The notes: generated by a model not told the origin, from the sequence alone. A stretch of DNA of 64,000 nucleotides from JB111 sp049856295 (GCF_049856295.1 NZ_JBNDMZ010000005.1:202956-266955); one strand, 5' to 3'. Counted from the stretch's first letter, positions 43,707 to 52,797 are shown. Numbers and translations: made by a program.

Positions 43707-45112
43707 GCGAGCTCCGCGAGCAGCGCGTCCACCCGGTCGTCGACGGCGGCGAACGGGTCCTTGAGCGCGACCGACCGGGCGGCGCCGTCGACGAGCTTGA
43801 GGTGGACCCAGTCCACCGCGATGTCGCGGCGGGCGTCCTCGGCTGCGCCGACGAACCGGCCGCGCAGCGCGGCCCGGGTCGTCGACGGCGGGACCTCCTT
43901 CGCTGTCTCGACGTCCTCGTCCGTGCCCACGGCGGCGAGCAGCCCGCCCGCGAGCAGCCGCTGGCCCAGGCCATGGGCGGTGATGTCGTGGTACGCGAGC
44001 GAGAGGCGCGCGACCCGCGGGTCGTCGAGCGCGACCCGGTTGCGCGCGCAGTACCGGTCGATGAGCGCGCGCTTCGCGGCGACGTCGAGCTCGGTCGCGA
44101 CCGGCGTGAGGTCGCCGGCCCTCAGGGCGGCGATGCCGCGCTCCCACAGGTCGAGCGCGCGGAGCCGACCCTCCGACAGCAGGGGCGCCCAGCCACGGCG
44201 GTCGACGTGGTCGCGAACCCGGGTCAGCATCTCGGACTGCAGGTCGACGGCGGTGCGCCGCCGCCCGGTGGCGAGCTCGACCTCCACGCGCGCATCGATG
44301 TCGTGGCTGATCTCCCGGATCGCCCGCATGGGCTCGGCGAGCTCGAGGTCGTCGAGCCGCAGGCCGTCCTCGACACAGGCGATGAGCAGCTCGGCGGAGC
44401 CGACCTTGAGCAGCGTGGTCGTGGGCGCCACGTTGGAGTCGCCGACGATGACGTGCATGCGGCGGTAGAGCTCGGCGTCGCCGTGCGGCTCGTCGCGCGT
44501 GTTGATGATGGGTCGGGACCGGGTCGTCGCCGCCGACACGGCGTCCCAGGTCTGGTCCGCGCGCTGGGAGAACGCCCAGCGCACGCTCCCGTCGGGGCGT
44601 CGGCGCAGGTGGCCGGCGCCCGTGAGCACCTGGCGCGTGACGAAGAAGGTGACGAGCGACTCGGCCGTGGCGCGGTAGTCGCGCCGGCGCCGCACGAGGT
44701 AGTTCTCGTGGCAGCCGTAGGACGCGCCCTGGGAGTCGAGGTTGTTCTTCATCAGGTGCAGCGTCCCGGGCGTGCCGGCGGCGGCCAGCGCCCCCTCGGC
44801 CCGCTCGGCCAGCGACGCGAGCATGGCCTCGCCGGCGCGGTCGTTGACGACGACGTCCGTGACGTCGTCGCACTCGGCGGTCGCGTACTCCGGGTGCGAG
44901 CCGACGTCGAGGTAGAGCCGCGCGCCGTTGCGGAGGAAGACGTTGGTCGAACGTCCCCGCTCGACGACCGGCCGGAACAGGTGCCGGGCCGTGTCGTCCG
45001 GGCCGAGGACGTGTGCCGGGTCCTCCGGGGAGAAGGCCAGGCCGTACTCGGTCTCGACCCCGAACAGGCGCCGCAGCGGGTGGTCGGCGGGCGGGGTCCC
45101 GCCGGGCGTCAC
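43703..45112 (-). CDS. pafA: Pup-protein ligase PafA
   Basis: Attaches the C-terminal Glu of Pup to substrate lysines with ATP. The 469-residue glutamine-synthetase-like enzyme starts RRLFGVETEYGLAF, whose Glu residues bind Mg, then has ENYLVRRRRDYR, RSRPIINTRDEPHGDAELYRRMHVIVGDSNV, ISHDIDARVEVELATGRRR and RDIAVDWVHLKLVDG. It lacks the extra Dop loop, which distinguishes it from the gene at 45381. GTG at 45110-45112 overlaps the pup stop by 4 bases. In many relatives prcB and prcA lie between these two genes; here they do not. Confidence 0.96.
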   Translation of the reverse strand: MTPGGTPPADHPLRRLFGVETEYGLAFSPEDPAHVLGPDDTARHLFRPVVERGRSTNVFLRNGARLYLDVGSHPEYATAECDDVTDVVVNDRAGEAMLASLAERAEGALAAAGTPGTLHLMKNNLDSQGASYGCHENYLVRRRRDYRATAESLVTFFVTRQVLTGAGHLRRRPDGSVRWAFSQRADQTWDAVSAATTRSRPIINTRDEPHGDAELYRRMHVIVGDSNVAPTTTLLKVGSAELLIACVEDGLRLDDLELAEPMRAIREISHDIDARVEVELATGRRRTAVDLQSEMLTRVRDHVDRRGWAPLLSEGRLRALDLWERGIAALRAGDLTPVATELDVAAKRALIDRYCARNRVALDDPRVARLSLAYHDITAHGLGQRLLAGGLLAAVGTDEDVETAKEVPPSTTRAALRGRFVGAAEDARRDIAVDWVHLKLVDGAARSVALKDPFAAVDDRVDALLAELA

Positions 45113-45297
45113 TGCCCGCCCTTCTGGACGAATCCCTGGACGAAGGCCTCCGCGTTCGTCTCGAGGACGGAGTCGATCTCGTCGAGGATGTCGTCGACGC
45201 GGGCGACCTGCTCGGCGCGCTGGGCCGGCGCGGGCGCGGGGCCGTCGTCGCCCGCGGGCTCCGGGCGGCGCGGGCGGGTCTGGTCCTGCTCCGACAT
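45109..45297 (-). CDS. pup: Prokaryotic ubiquitin-like protein Pup
   Basis: A 62-residue disordered protein used as a covalent tag. The N-terminal half is charged and Pro-rich; the C-terminal coil RVDDILDEIDSVLETNAEAFVQGFVQKGGQ binds Arc/Mpa and the ligase. It ends in GGQ, so Dop must deamidate the last Gln before ligation. The ATG at 45295-45297 has a strong AGGAAGG site. An 83-base gap separates it from dop upstream; no extra gene fits there. Confidence 0.97.
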   Translation of the reverse strand: MSEQDQTRPRRPEPAGDDGPAPAPAQRAEQVARVDDILDEIDSVLETNAEAFVQGFVQKGGQ

Positions 45298-45380
45298 GTC
45301 GAGTTCCTTCCTGTCGTCCCCGGGCGTCGGGCGCGGCGGCCGGGGTGGTCGTGTGTCTCGCGGGTGGGGCGTCGGGGCGG

Positions 45381-46955
45381 TCAGCCGCCGGTGAGGCGGC
45401 CGAGGAGCACCCCGGCGTCCGGGCTGGCGTCGAGGAGGTCGCCGACGAGGCCGCGGGTCCCCCGGGCGGGCTCGGGCAGCGTGATGCGGGCGAGCCGCTC
45501 GCGGCCGGGCAGGTCGAGGACGATGCTCGCCCAGCCGATGCCGGTGACCTGGTCCGGGTACCGGCGCAGGACCTCGCCGCGCAGGTAGGCGCGCGTGTCC
45601 TCCGGCGGGGCGTGCTCGGCGCGCCGCACGTCCTCGGGGTCGGCGAGCCGCGTGACGCGGCCGGCCGCGTCGAGGCGGGCGACGATCGAGCGGTCGGGGC
45701 GCAGGTCGTGCCACTGGAGGTCGAGCGCGGCCAGGCGCGGGTCCTCCCAGCGGAGCTGGTCGCGCTCCCGCATCCGCTCGAGGAGCTGGCGCTTGGCCAC
45801 CCACTCGACGTCGGGCGCCGCGGAGTCGATGTCCGTGGCCAGCCGGTCGAGCACTCGCGACCACAGCTCGAGGACCTGGGTCGTCTCGGCGTCGGGACCC
45901 CCGCACTCGTCGACCGCGCCCGCGAGGATGTCGCGGTAGATCCGCTGGATGTCGAGCGCCGTGCGGTCGGGTCCCTCGCGCATGGCGATCCTATGGCGCA
46001 GCGTCGGGTCGTGGCTGATCCGCTGGACCTCGGGGACCGGGGCGGCGATCGTCAGGGTGTCGAGGCCGATCGGCACGGAGCCGCGCTCGAGGAGCCACAG
46101 AAGCAGGGCGACGGTGCCCGTGCGCAGCACGAACGGGACGTCGAAGAGGTTGGCGTCGCCGCCGATGACGTGCAGGCGCCGGTACCGGCCGGCGTCGGCG
46201 TGCGGCTCGTCGCGCGTGTTGACGATCGGGCGGTTGAACGTCGTCTCGAGCCCGACGTCGTTCTCGACGTAGTCCGAGCGCTGGGCGATCTGGAAGCCGG
46301 GCCGCTCGCTGCGCTGCCCGAGGCCGACCCGGCCCGCGCCGGCCACGACCTGGCGGGTGACGAGCAGCGGCGTGAGGTACCGGACGAGGTCGCCGAGGTC
46401 GACGTCGCGGGCGAGCAGGTAGTTCTCGTGGGTGCCGTAGCTGGCGCCCTTGCCGTCGACGTTGTTCTTGTACAGCGTGAGGCCCTCGCGGCCGTCGGCG
46501 TGCATCGCGCGCACCGCCACGCGCTCGCCGGCGCGGTCGTGGACGAGCGCCTCGAGCGGGCCCACGGTCTCGGGGCCGGAGTACTCGGGGTGGGCGTGGT
46601 CGACGTAGAGGCGGGCGCCGTTCGTCAGCAGGGCGTTGCTCGCGACCGGGAGGTCGAGCTCCTCGGCGCTCGGCCGCTCGACCTGCTGGGCCGGGCCGGC
46701 CGGCGCGGGCCGGTCCGGGTCGTCCGTCAGCAGCGAGGGGTGGGCCGACGCGCGGCGCATCCGGTGCCCGCGCAGGTCGTTGAGCGGGTCCTCGGTGACG
46801 TAGTCCCACCGGGCGCTCGGGTGGGCCGCCGTGCCGTCCGCGCCGCGGTAGGCGAGGACCACGCGGGTGGACAGGGCGACGGCGTTCGCGCCGAGGTCGG
46901 TGTGGTCGAGGACGCCGAACTCGGTCTCGGTGCCGATGACGCGGCGGACGGTCAT
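45381..46955 (-). CDS. dop: Deamidase/depupylase Dop
   Basis: Converts the C-terminal Gln of Pup to Glu and removes Pup from proteins. The 524-residue PafA homologue opens RRVIGTETEFGVLDHTD, carries a Dop-specific insertion around residues 50-95 (LNDLRGHRMRRASAHPSL then PERPS-like Pro-rich sequence), and shares NVDGKGASYGTHENYLLARDVD and RPIVNTRDEPHADAGRYRRLHVIGGDANL. The ATG at 46953-46955 lies seven bases after the arc stop. Length is normal. Confidence 0.96.
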   Translation of the reverse strand: MTVRRVIGTETEFGVLDHTDLGANAVALSTRVVLAYRGADGTAAHPSARWDYVTEDPLNDLRGHRMRRASAHPSLLTDDPDRPAPAGPAQQVERPSAEELDLPVASNALLTNGARLYVDHAHPEYSGPETVGPLEALVHDRAGERVAVRAMHADGREGLTLYKNNVDGKGASYGTHENYLLARDVDLGDLVRYLTPLLVTRQVVAGAGRVGLGQRSERPGFQIAQRSDYVENDVGLETTFNRPIVNTRDEPHADAGRYRRLHVIGGDANLFDVPFVLRTGTVALLLWLLERGSVPIGLDTLTIAAPVPEVQRISHDPTLRHRIAMREGPDRTALDIQRIYRDILAGAVDECGGPDAETTQVLELWSRVLDRLATDIDSAAPDVEWVAKRQLLERMRERDQLRWEDPRLAALDLQWHDLRPDRSIVARLDAAGRVTRLADPEDVRRAEHAPPEDTRAYLRGEVLRRYPDQVTGIGWASIVLDLPGRERLARITLPEPARGTRGLVGDLLDASPDAGVLLGRLTGG

Positions 46956-46962
46956 GACGCGC

Positions 46963-48750
46963 TCACAGGTAGCCGCCGGTGGTGGGCACGTCGTCGATCG
47001 GGCGTCCGCTCCCCCGCCGCGCCGTGGCCTCGGCCGCATCCGGGTACTCCGGACGGGCGACGGTCGGCGCGGGGCCGTTCGTCGTCGGGCCCTGGCTCGT
47101 GGCTCCGTCCGGGCCGACGACGACGGGAGCACCGCCCTCCACGGCACCGCCGCCCTCCGCGGCGGCGCCCCTGCGCCGCCCCGGGAGCTGGCGGATCGCG
47201 GTGACGGGCTCGGAGTCGGCGCCGGACACGCGCGCCCAGTCGGCGGGCTTGATGGCCGTGCGCAGGGCCTCGTTCTCGCCGATCTCGGTGCGCAGGCCGG
47301 CGAGCAGGTGCTCGGTGCGCAGCCCGCGGCCGCGACCGGCCACGAGGTCCTGGATCGCGTGCTTCTTCGCCCGGTCGACCACCGAGGCGAGCATGGCGCC
47401 CGAGGTGAGGTCGCCGACGTGCAGGACGCGCGTGCCCCCGGAGGCGTAGGTCAGCTCCATCACCGCGGTGGACTCGTCCCGCAGGTACATCGCGTCGACC
47501 ATCGCGGACCCCATCGCCTCGACCGCGGCCTCGGGCGTGCCGTGCGCGGCGAGCTCGTCGTCGTGGATCGGCAGGTCCGGGGTCAGGTGCTTCGAGACGA
47601 TCTCGCGGGCGCCGGCCGCGTCGGGGCGACCGATGCGGATCTTCACGTCGAGGCGGCCCGGGCGCAGGATCGCCGGGTCGATCATGTCCTCGCGGTTGGA
47701 GGCGCCGATGATGATGACGTTGCCGAGGGCCTCGACGCCGTCGATCTCGGCGAGCAGCTGGGGCACGATCGTCGTCTCGACGTCGGACGAGACGCCCGAG
47801 CCGCGCGTGCGGAACAGGGCCTCCATCTCGTCGAAGAAGACGATGACCGGCACGCCGGTGCGGGCCTTCTCCCGGGCGCGCGAGAAGATCACACGGATCT
47901 GCCGCTCGGTCTCGCCCACGTAGCGGGTGAGCAGCTCCGGCCCCTTGACGGACAGGAAGTAGGAGTGGGCGCGGCCGGCGCCGGAGTCCTCGGCCGCGGA
48001 CCGCGCGAGCGAGGTGGCCACGGCGCGGGCGACGAGGGTCTTGCCGTTCCCGGGCGGGCCGTAGAGCAGCACGCCGCGCGGGGCGCGCAGCCCGTGCTCG
48101 GCGTAGAGCTCGGGGTGGTTGAACGGCATCTCGACGGCCTCGCGGATGCGCTCGATCTGCGGGCCGAGCCCGCCGATGTCCGCGTACTCGGTGTCCGGGT
48201 CCTCCTCGAGGAGCAGGTCCTCGACCTCGGCGCGCGGGACGAGCTCGAGGACGAAACCGGTGCGCAGGTCGGCGCGGACGAGGTCCCCGGGGCGCAGCCG
48301 CGTCTCGCGCAGCACGCCGCCGACGGACAGGACGCGCTCGTCCTCCCCCCGTCCGACGACGAGGACCCGGTGCTCCGGGAGGACCTCCTTGACCGACAGG
48401 ACGTCGCCGTTGGGCTCGTAGCCGGCGGCGGCGACGATCGCGAGCTGGTCGTTGAGGACGACGCGCTGGCCCGGCAGGAGCGCCCCGACGGGCACGACCG
48501 TGGACACGGTGAGCCGCATGAGGCGGCCGCCCACGAGCACGTCGGCCAACCGGTCGACCGGCTGGACCTCGACGACCGTGCCGTAGGTGCTCGGCGGCGC
48601 CGTGAGCGAGTCCACCTGCTCCTGGAGCTCGATGAGGCGCTGGCGCGCCTTGCCGAGGGACTCCGAGAGCCGCTCGTTCTTGCCGGCGAGCGAGATCGCC
48701 TGCTGCTCGAGCTCGCGCGCCCGCGCCTCTGAGTACATCTCCTGCGTCAT
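46963..48750 (-). CDS. arc: Proteasome-associated AAA ATPase Arc/Mpa
   Basis: Hexameric unfoldase that recognises pupylated proteins. The 595 residues start with a coiled coil (residues 5-50) that binds Pup, then two OB domains, then the AAA module: Walker A GPPGNGKT, Walker B VIVFFDEMEALF, GASNREDMIDPAILRPGRLD as second region of homology. About 85 low-complexity residues precede the C-terminal TTGGYL, close to the GQYL gate-opening motif of Mpa. Retention of that end argues for a 20S partner somewhere, although none is encoded here. ATG at 48748-48750 follows a GGGAGCGGA site. Confidence 0.96.
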   Translation of the reverse strand: MTQEMYSEARARELEQQAISLAGKNERLSESLGKARQRLIELQEQVDSLTAPPSTYGTVVEVQPVDRLADVLVGGRLMRLTVSTVVPVGALLPGQRVVLNDQLAIVAAAGYEPNGDVLSVKEVLPEHRVLVVGRGEDERVLSVGGVLRETRLRPGDLVRADLRTGFVLELVPRAEVEDLLLEEDPDTEYADIGGLGPQIERIREAVEMPFNHPELYAEHGLRAPRGVLLYGPPGNGKTLVARAVATSLARSAAEDSGAGRAHSYFLSVKGPELLTRYVGETERQIRVIFSRAREKARTGVPVIVFFDEMEALFRTRGSGVSSDVETTIVPQLLAEIDGVEALGNVIIIGASNREDMIDPAILRPGRLDVKIRIGRPDAAGAREIVSKHLTPDLPIHDDELAAHGTPEAAVEAMGSAMVDAMYLRDESTAVMELTYASGGTRVLHVGDLTSGAMLASVVDRAKKHAIQDLVAGRGRGLRTEHLLAGLRTEIGENEALRTAIKPADWARVSGADSEPVTAIRQLPGRRRGAAAEGGGAVEGGAPVVVGPDGATSQGPTTNGPAPTVARPEYPDAAEATARRGSGRPIDDVPTTGGYL

Positions 48751-48814
48751 TCCGCTCCCGTCACGTGGCAGACATCCAGCGTATGCCGAACGGCCCAGGT
48801 CGCCAGGGTGCAGG

Positions 48815-50131
48815 TCACTCCTCGGTCGTCGCACCCTCGTCCGGGGCGTGGGTTGCAGCGTCGTCGGCGCCGGTCCCGGCCGTCGTGTTCTCCTCGGGTG
48901 CGGCGGGACGGGACGCGTAGCCGGACTCCTCGATCTCGGCACGACGCCGGACGTCCCTGCCGACCCGCCGGAGCTTCTTCACCGAGATCGTGCGCTCGCC
49001 CGCGGACAGCGCGGCGGCCCAGCCCTTGGCGTCGCCCTCGGGCGCCCCGGAGTCCACGCCCACGGGCGGGGCGTGGCGGGAGGTCCGGGCATGGGTCGAC
49101 GTGCGGGGCGGGTCGACGGCCGGGGGTGCGGCGTCGTCGGGCGTGGTGTCGCGGGTCTCGTCGTCGGAGGCCGGGCGGGGACCGGCCCCCGAGGCAAGGT
49201 CGGCCGCGTGGCCGTGCGCGCCGGCGCCGAGCGGCCCGGCCCCCTTCGCCGGGCGACGCGTGCGCTGCGGCGGGGCGGACCCGTCGGCGAGCGCGCGGGC
49301 GGTGACGAGGAAGCCGGTGTGGGCGACCATGCGGTGGTCGGGGCGCACGGAGAGCCCCTCGACGTGCCATCCGCGCACCATCGCCTCCCACGGCCGCGGC
49401 TCGGTGAAGCGGCCGCTGCCCCGAAGGTCCTCGACCACCCGGCTGAGCTGGGTGGTGGTCGCGACGTAGGCGATGAGCAGGCCGCCGGGCGCGAGCGCGT
49501 GGGCGGCCGGACCGATGTTCTCCCAGGGGGCGAGCATGTCGAGGACGATCCGGTCGACGCTGCCGGGCTCGGCGTCGAGCAGCACGTCCGCGAGGTCGCC
49601 GACGGTCACGGTCCAGGCGGGGTGGCGGCCCCCGAACCAGGAGTCGACGTTGGCCTCGGCGATCTCGGCGAACTCCGGGCGCCGCTCGACCGAGTGGAGG
49701 GTGCCGGTCTCGCCGATCGCGGACAGCAGCGACATGCTGAGCGCGCCCGAGCCCACGCCGGCCTCGACCACGCGGGCGCCCGGGTAGATGTCGCCCATCT
49801 GGACGATCTGCCCGGCGTCCTTGGGGTAGACCACGGCGGCGCCGCGCGGCATCGACATGACGTAGTCGGACAGCAGGGGCCGCAGCGCGAGCAGGTCGTG
49901 GCCGGTGGGGGTGGCGAGGACGGTGCCCTCGTCGCGGCCGATGAGGTCGCGGTGGTGGAAGGAGCCGCGCTGGGACTGGAAGTAGCCGTCGTGCGTGAGG
50001 TGCACGGTGTGGTGGCGACCCTTGACGTCGGTGAGCTGGACCCGCTCCCCCGCCCGGAACGGGCCGCGGCGGTGCCCCGGTCCGGCGGGCCGGTCGGCGC
50101 TCTCGGGCGTGGTCTCGGGCTCGGTGGTCAC
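48815..50131 (-). CDS. trmI: tRNA (adenine-N1)-methyltransferase TrmI
   Basis: Methylates A58 in the T loop of tRNA, 438 residues. The family start RAGERVQLTDVKGRHHTVHL, the phrase GAAVVYPKDAGQIVQMGDIYPGARVVEAGVGSGALS (SAM motif I) and DRIVLDMLAPWENI identify it; EPRPWEAMVRGWHVEGLSVRPDHRMVAHTGFLV ends the catalytic core near residue 280. About 150 further residues are low-complexity apart from a basic patch (ISVKKLRRVGRDVRRRAEIEE), unusually long. GTG at 50129-50131 with TAGACT (50140-50145) suggests a leaderless transcript. Location beside arc is conserved. Confidence 0.94.
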   Translation of the reverse strand: MTTEPETTPESADRPAGPGHRRGPFRAGERVQLTDVKGRHHTVHLTHDGYFQSQRGSFHHRDLIGRDEGTVLATPTGHDLLALRPLLSDYVMSMPRGAAVVYPKDAGQIVQMGDIYPGARVVEAGVGSGALSMSLLSAIGETGTLHSVERRPEFAEIAEANVDSWFGGRHPAWTVTVGDLADVLLDAEPGSVDRIVLDMLAPWENIGPAAHALAPGGLLIAYVATTTQLSRVVEDLRGSGRFTEPRPWEAMVRGWHVEGLSVRPDHRMVAHTGFLVTARALADGSAPPQRTRRPAKGAGPLGAGAHGHAADLASGAGPRPASDDETRDTTPDDAAPPAVDPPRTSTHARTSRHAPPVGVDSGAPEGDAKGWAAALSAGERTISVKKLRRVGRDVRRRAEIEESGYASRPAAPEENTTAGTGADDAATHAPDEGATTEE

Positions 50132-50142
50132 GGCGGGGCAGT

Positions 50143-50997
50143 CTACGTGCGGTCCCCCGGGGGGAGGTCGTGGCCGGTGGTGTCACCGTGGGGGTCGTCG
50201 TGCTCGTGGGCGAGGTCGTGCTCGCCGGCGTCCCTGCGCTCGCGCCTCAGCCGGCCGGCGTCCCGCACCGCCCGCGCCCCGCCCGACCACAGGGTGGCCC
50301 CGGCCGAGGCGGCGGCCGCGACGACGACGAGCCCCGCCCAGCCGCCGAACCGGGCGAACATCAGCACCGCGACACCGACGACCGCGACGGCCAGCAGGCA
50401 GCCGAGCACGCCGAGCGCCCGCAGGCCGGCGAGCGGCCGCCCGGTCAGCCCCTCGCCGACCTCGAGCCAGAGCCGGCCGCCGTCGAGCGGGAGGGCCGGG
50501 ACGAGGTTGAACACGGCGAGGACCACGTTCATCACGACGCCGACGTCGAGGGCGGCCTCCCACGGCGAGCTCCCCTCGGCCAGCGGCGCGAGGAGGTACC
50601 CCACGCCGGCGAGGAGCAGGTTCCCGGCCGGACCGGCGGCGGTGACGGCCGCGGACGCCCACGGCCCACGCCCGGTCCCGTCGAAGGACGTGTGGCCGCC
50701 GACGAAGGTGAGGACGAACTCGCGCGGCCGCATCCCCACCGCCGCGCCGGTCAGCCCGTGCCCGAGCTCGTGGACGAGGACCGCGATCGTGACGGCGAGG
50801 GCGGCGAGCAGCCCCATGACGAGCCCGGACTGCTCGGGGCGGGCGAGGATCCGTCCGTAGACGAGCGCGACGACGGCGACGAGCCCGAGCCAGCTCCACG
50901 TGAGGACGACCGGGGCGCCCGCGACCCGGGCGACGACGAGGCCGGGCGTGCGGCGGGGCTCGGGGTCCACAGCACCAGCCCACCACACCTTCTCCAC
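50143..50997 (-). CDS. M50 site-2 protease family membrane protein
   Basis: A 284-residue zinc metalloprotease with active site in the membrane. HELGH is at residues 76-80, the third ligand Asp172 lies in NLVPALPLDGGR, and about six hydrophobic helices are predicted. It lacks PDZ and CBS domains, so substrate choice is not evident; relatives cleave membrane-bound regulators. The C-terminus is a His/Asp-rich tail (EHDLAHEHDDPHGDTTGHD) that might bind metal. The GTG at 50995-50997 is one of several nearby GTGs, so the exact N-terminus is uncertain. Confidence 0.87.
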   Translation of the reverse strand: MEKVWWAGAVDPEPRRTPGLVVARVAGAPVVLTWSWLGLVAVVALVYGRILARPEQSGLVMGLLAALAVTIAVLVHELGHGLTGAAVGMRPREFVLTFVGGHTSFDGTGRGPWASAAVTAAGPAGNLLLAGVGYLLAPLAEGSSPWEAALDVGVVMNVVLAVFNLVPALPLDGGRLWLEVGEGLTGRPLAGLRALGVLGCLLAVAVVGVAVLMFARFGGWAGLVVVAAAASAGATLWSGGARAVRDAGRLRRERRDAGEHDLAHEHDDPHGDTTGHDLPPGDRT

Positions 50998-51050
50998 AGG
51001 CGCGTCGCCCGGTCCACGGCGGTGTCGGCCCCGGTCGTTAGCCTGCGGAC

Positions 51051-51902
51051 ATGCCCACCTCCCCGGCCCCCCGCCGCACCCCCACCCGGGCCGCGCTGTC
51101 CCCGTCGCGGGCCAAGGACTTCGAGCAGTGCCCGCTCATGTTCCGCCTGCGCGTCGTCGACCGCCTGCCCGAGCCGCCCTCGCCGGCCGCGACCCGCGGC
51201 ACGGTCGTCCACTCGGTCCTCGAGCGCCTCTACGACCAGCCGGCGCCCGAGCGCACCGAGCCGGTGGCGCTCTCGCTCGTCGACCCGGCGTGGCAGGACA
51301 TCCGCACGGCGGACTCGCGGCTCGACTCGCTGTTCACATCGCCGGAGGACGCCGACGCGTGGATGGACCAGGTCCGCGCGCTCGTCTCCCAGTACTTCCG
51401 GATGGAGAACCCGCGCCGCCTCGAACCGGCGGGCCGCGAGATGCACGTCGAGGCCGAGCTCGGCTCCGGGGTGCTGCTGCGCGGCATCGTCGACCGGCTC
51501 GACCGCTCCCCGGCGGGCGCGACCCGGGTGGTGGACTACAAGACGGGCAAGTCGCCGTCGGCGCGGTTCGCGGGCGAGGCCACGTTCCAGCTGATGTTCT
51601 ACGGGCTCGTGCTGTGGCGCTCGACCGGCGTGGCGCCGAGCCGCCTGCAGATCGTCTACCTCGCCGACGGCCGCACGCTGACCGTGGACCCCGAGGAGCG
51701 GGACCTGCTCGCCGCCGAGGAGCGGATCGAGCAGATCTGGGGGCGGATCGAGGAGGCCGCCGTCAGCGGCGTGTTCCCGCCCCGCCCGTCCAAGCTGTGC
51801 CCGTGGTGCTCGTTCCAGGACCGGTGCCCGCAGTTCGGGGGCGAGCCGCCCGAGCTCCCGGCCACCGGGATCGAGCGGCTGCTGACCGTCCGCCGCGCCT
51901 GA
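51051..51902 (+). CDS. RecB-family PD-(D/E)XK nuclease, likely Fe-S
   Basis: A 283-residue stand-alone nuclease like Cas4 and RecB C-terminal domains. SPSRAKDFEQCPLMFRLR gives the first Cys and the RxxxF-type motif, RGTVVHSVLERLY the His motif, GIVDRLDRSPAGATRVVDYKTGK the catalytic Asp and DxK, and LCPWCSFQDRCPQF three more Cys for a 4Fe-4S cluster. It is not next to CRISPR or AddAB genes; position beside trmI and the M50 protease is frequent in actinobacteria. ATG at 51051 follows TAGCCT by six bases. Confidence 0.9.
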   Translation: MPTSPAPRRTPTRAALSPSRAKDFEQCPLMFRLRVVDRLPEPPSPAATRGTVVHSVLERLYDQPAPERTEPVALSLVDPAWQDIRTADSRLDSLFTSPEDADAWMDQVRALVSQYFRMENPRRLEPAGREMHVEAELGSGVLLRGIVDRLDRSPAGATRVVDYKTGKSPSARFAGEATFQLMFYGLVLWRSTGVAPSRLQIVYLADGRTLTVDPEERDLLAAEERIEQIWGRIEEAAVSGVFPPRPSKLCPWCSFQDRCPQFGGEPPELPATGIERLLTVRRA

Positions 51903-51904
51903 GT

Positions 51905-52037
51905 GCCCGCGGGCACGGACCTCGCACGTCCTCCCGAGGGCGCAGATCTCACACGTCCTCCCGCGGGTGCGGACCTCACGGTCCTGCCGCGGGTGCGGAC
52001 CTCACGGTCCTGCCGCGGGAGCGGACCTCGCGGTCCT
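51905..52037. repeat. Five 26-28 bp tandem repeats between convergent genes
   Basis: Units at 51905-51932, 51933-51959, 51960-51985, 51986-52011 and 52012-52037 share GCGGACCTCACGGTCCT. Units three and four differ at one base. They fill the space between the nuclease stop and the HAD stop. The unit contains an internal GGACC...GGTCC inverted pair, so each could form a small hairpin. Confidence 0.85.
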
Positions 52038-52064
52038 GCCGGCCCCGGCGGAGGTGCCGGCGCG

Positions 52065-52748
52065 TCAGGCGGCGAGCAGGTCGACCGCCCGGCCGAGCCC
52101 GATGTCCCGGATCGTCTCGAGGTCGACGTCCGCGAGGCTGGCGACGCGCGAGAGCCCGGCGGCGTGGGGGATCGTCGACATGTGCGGGACCCCGAGGCAG
52201 CGGGCGCCCGACGCGCGCGCGGCCCGCAGCCCGTTCGGCGAGTCCTCGATCGCGACGCAGCGCTCGATGTCCGCGCCCAGCAGTCGCGCGGCGAGGAGGT
52301 AGCCCTCCGGGTCCGGCTTGCCGCGCTCGACCCGGTCACCGGGCACGACGACGTCGAAGCCGCCCGCGAGCTCCGCGACGGTCTCGGCGAACGGCGCGTA
52401 GGAGGCGGTGACGAGCGCCTGCGGCACGCGCGCCTCGCGCAGCTGCGCGATGAGCTCGAACGCGCCGGGGCGCCGGTCGACGCCCTCGGCACGCACGTGC
52501 GCGACCACGCGCCCGACGAGCTCGTCGAGGAACGTGGCCGGCTCGGCGTCGATCCCGCCCTCGTCGATCATCACCCGCGCGGCGTCCTCGAGGTTGAGCC
52601 CGAGGAGCTCCTGCGACCGTTCGTCGCTCCACCGCCCGCCTAGCTCCTCGATGAGCGCCTTCTGATGGACGAACCACACGGGCTCGGAGTCGATGATGGT
52701 GCCGTCCATGTCCCACAGGACGGCCTCGGGAAGATCGGGGATCGTCAC
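52065..52748 (-). CDS. HAD-family phosphatase (beta-phosphoglucomutase-like)
   Basis: A 227-residue phosphohydrolase of HAD subfamily IA. Motif I is LWDMDGTIIDSEP with nucleophile Asp13, motif II VTASYAPF, motif III Lys in RVERGKPDPEGYLLAA, and motif IV CVAIEDSPNGLRAARASG. The cap is the helical type inserted after motif I. Substrate unknown. GTG at 52746-52748 follows TAGGGT (52755-52760) by six bases, a leaderless start. It diverges from the PAC2 gene. Confidence 0.92.
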   Translation of the reverse strand: MTIPDLPEAVLWDMDGTIIDSEPVWFVHQKALIEELGGRWSDERSQELLGLNLEDAARVMIDEGGIDAEPATFLDELVGRVVAHVRAEGVDRRPGAFELIAQLREARVPQALVTASYAPFAETVAELAGGFDVVVPGDRVERGKPDPEGYLLAARLLGADIERCVAIEDSPNGLRAARASGARCLGVPHMSTIPHAAGLSRVASLADVDLETIRDIGLGRAVDLLAA

Positions 52749-52797
52749 GGACCGACCCTACCCGGCGCTCCCGCGCGGGAGACCTACCCTGGGCCGT

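Noticed and set aside
51905..52037. CRISPR array
   Set aside because: The 26-bp units are contiguous with no spacers, they drift in sequence, and no cas1/cas2 genes are nearby. The RecB-like nuclease is a generic actinobacterial gene.
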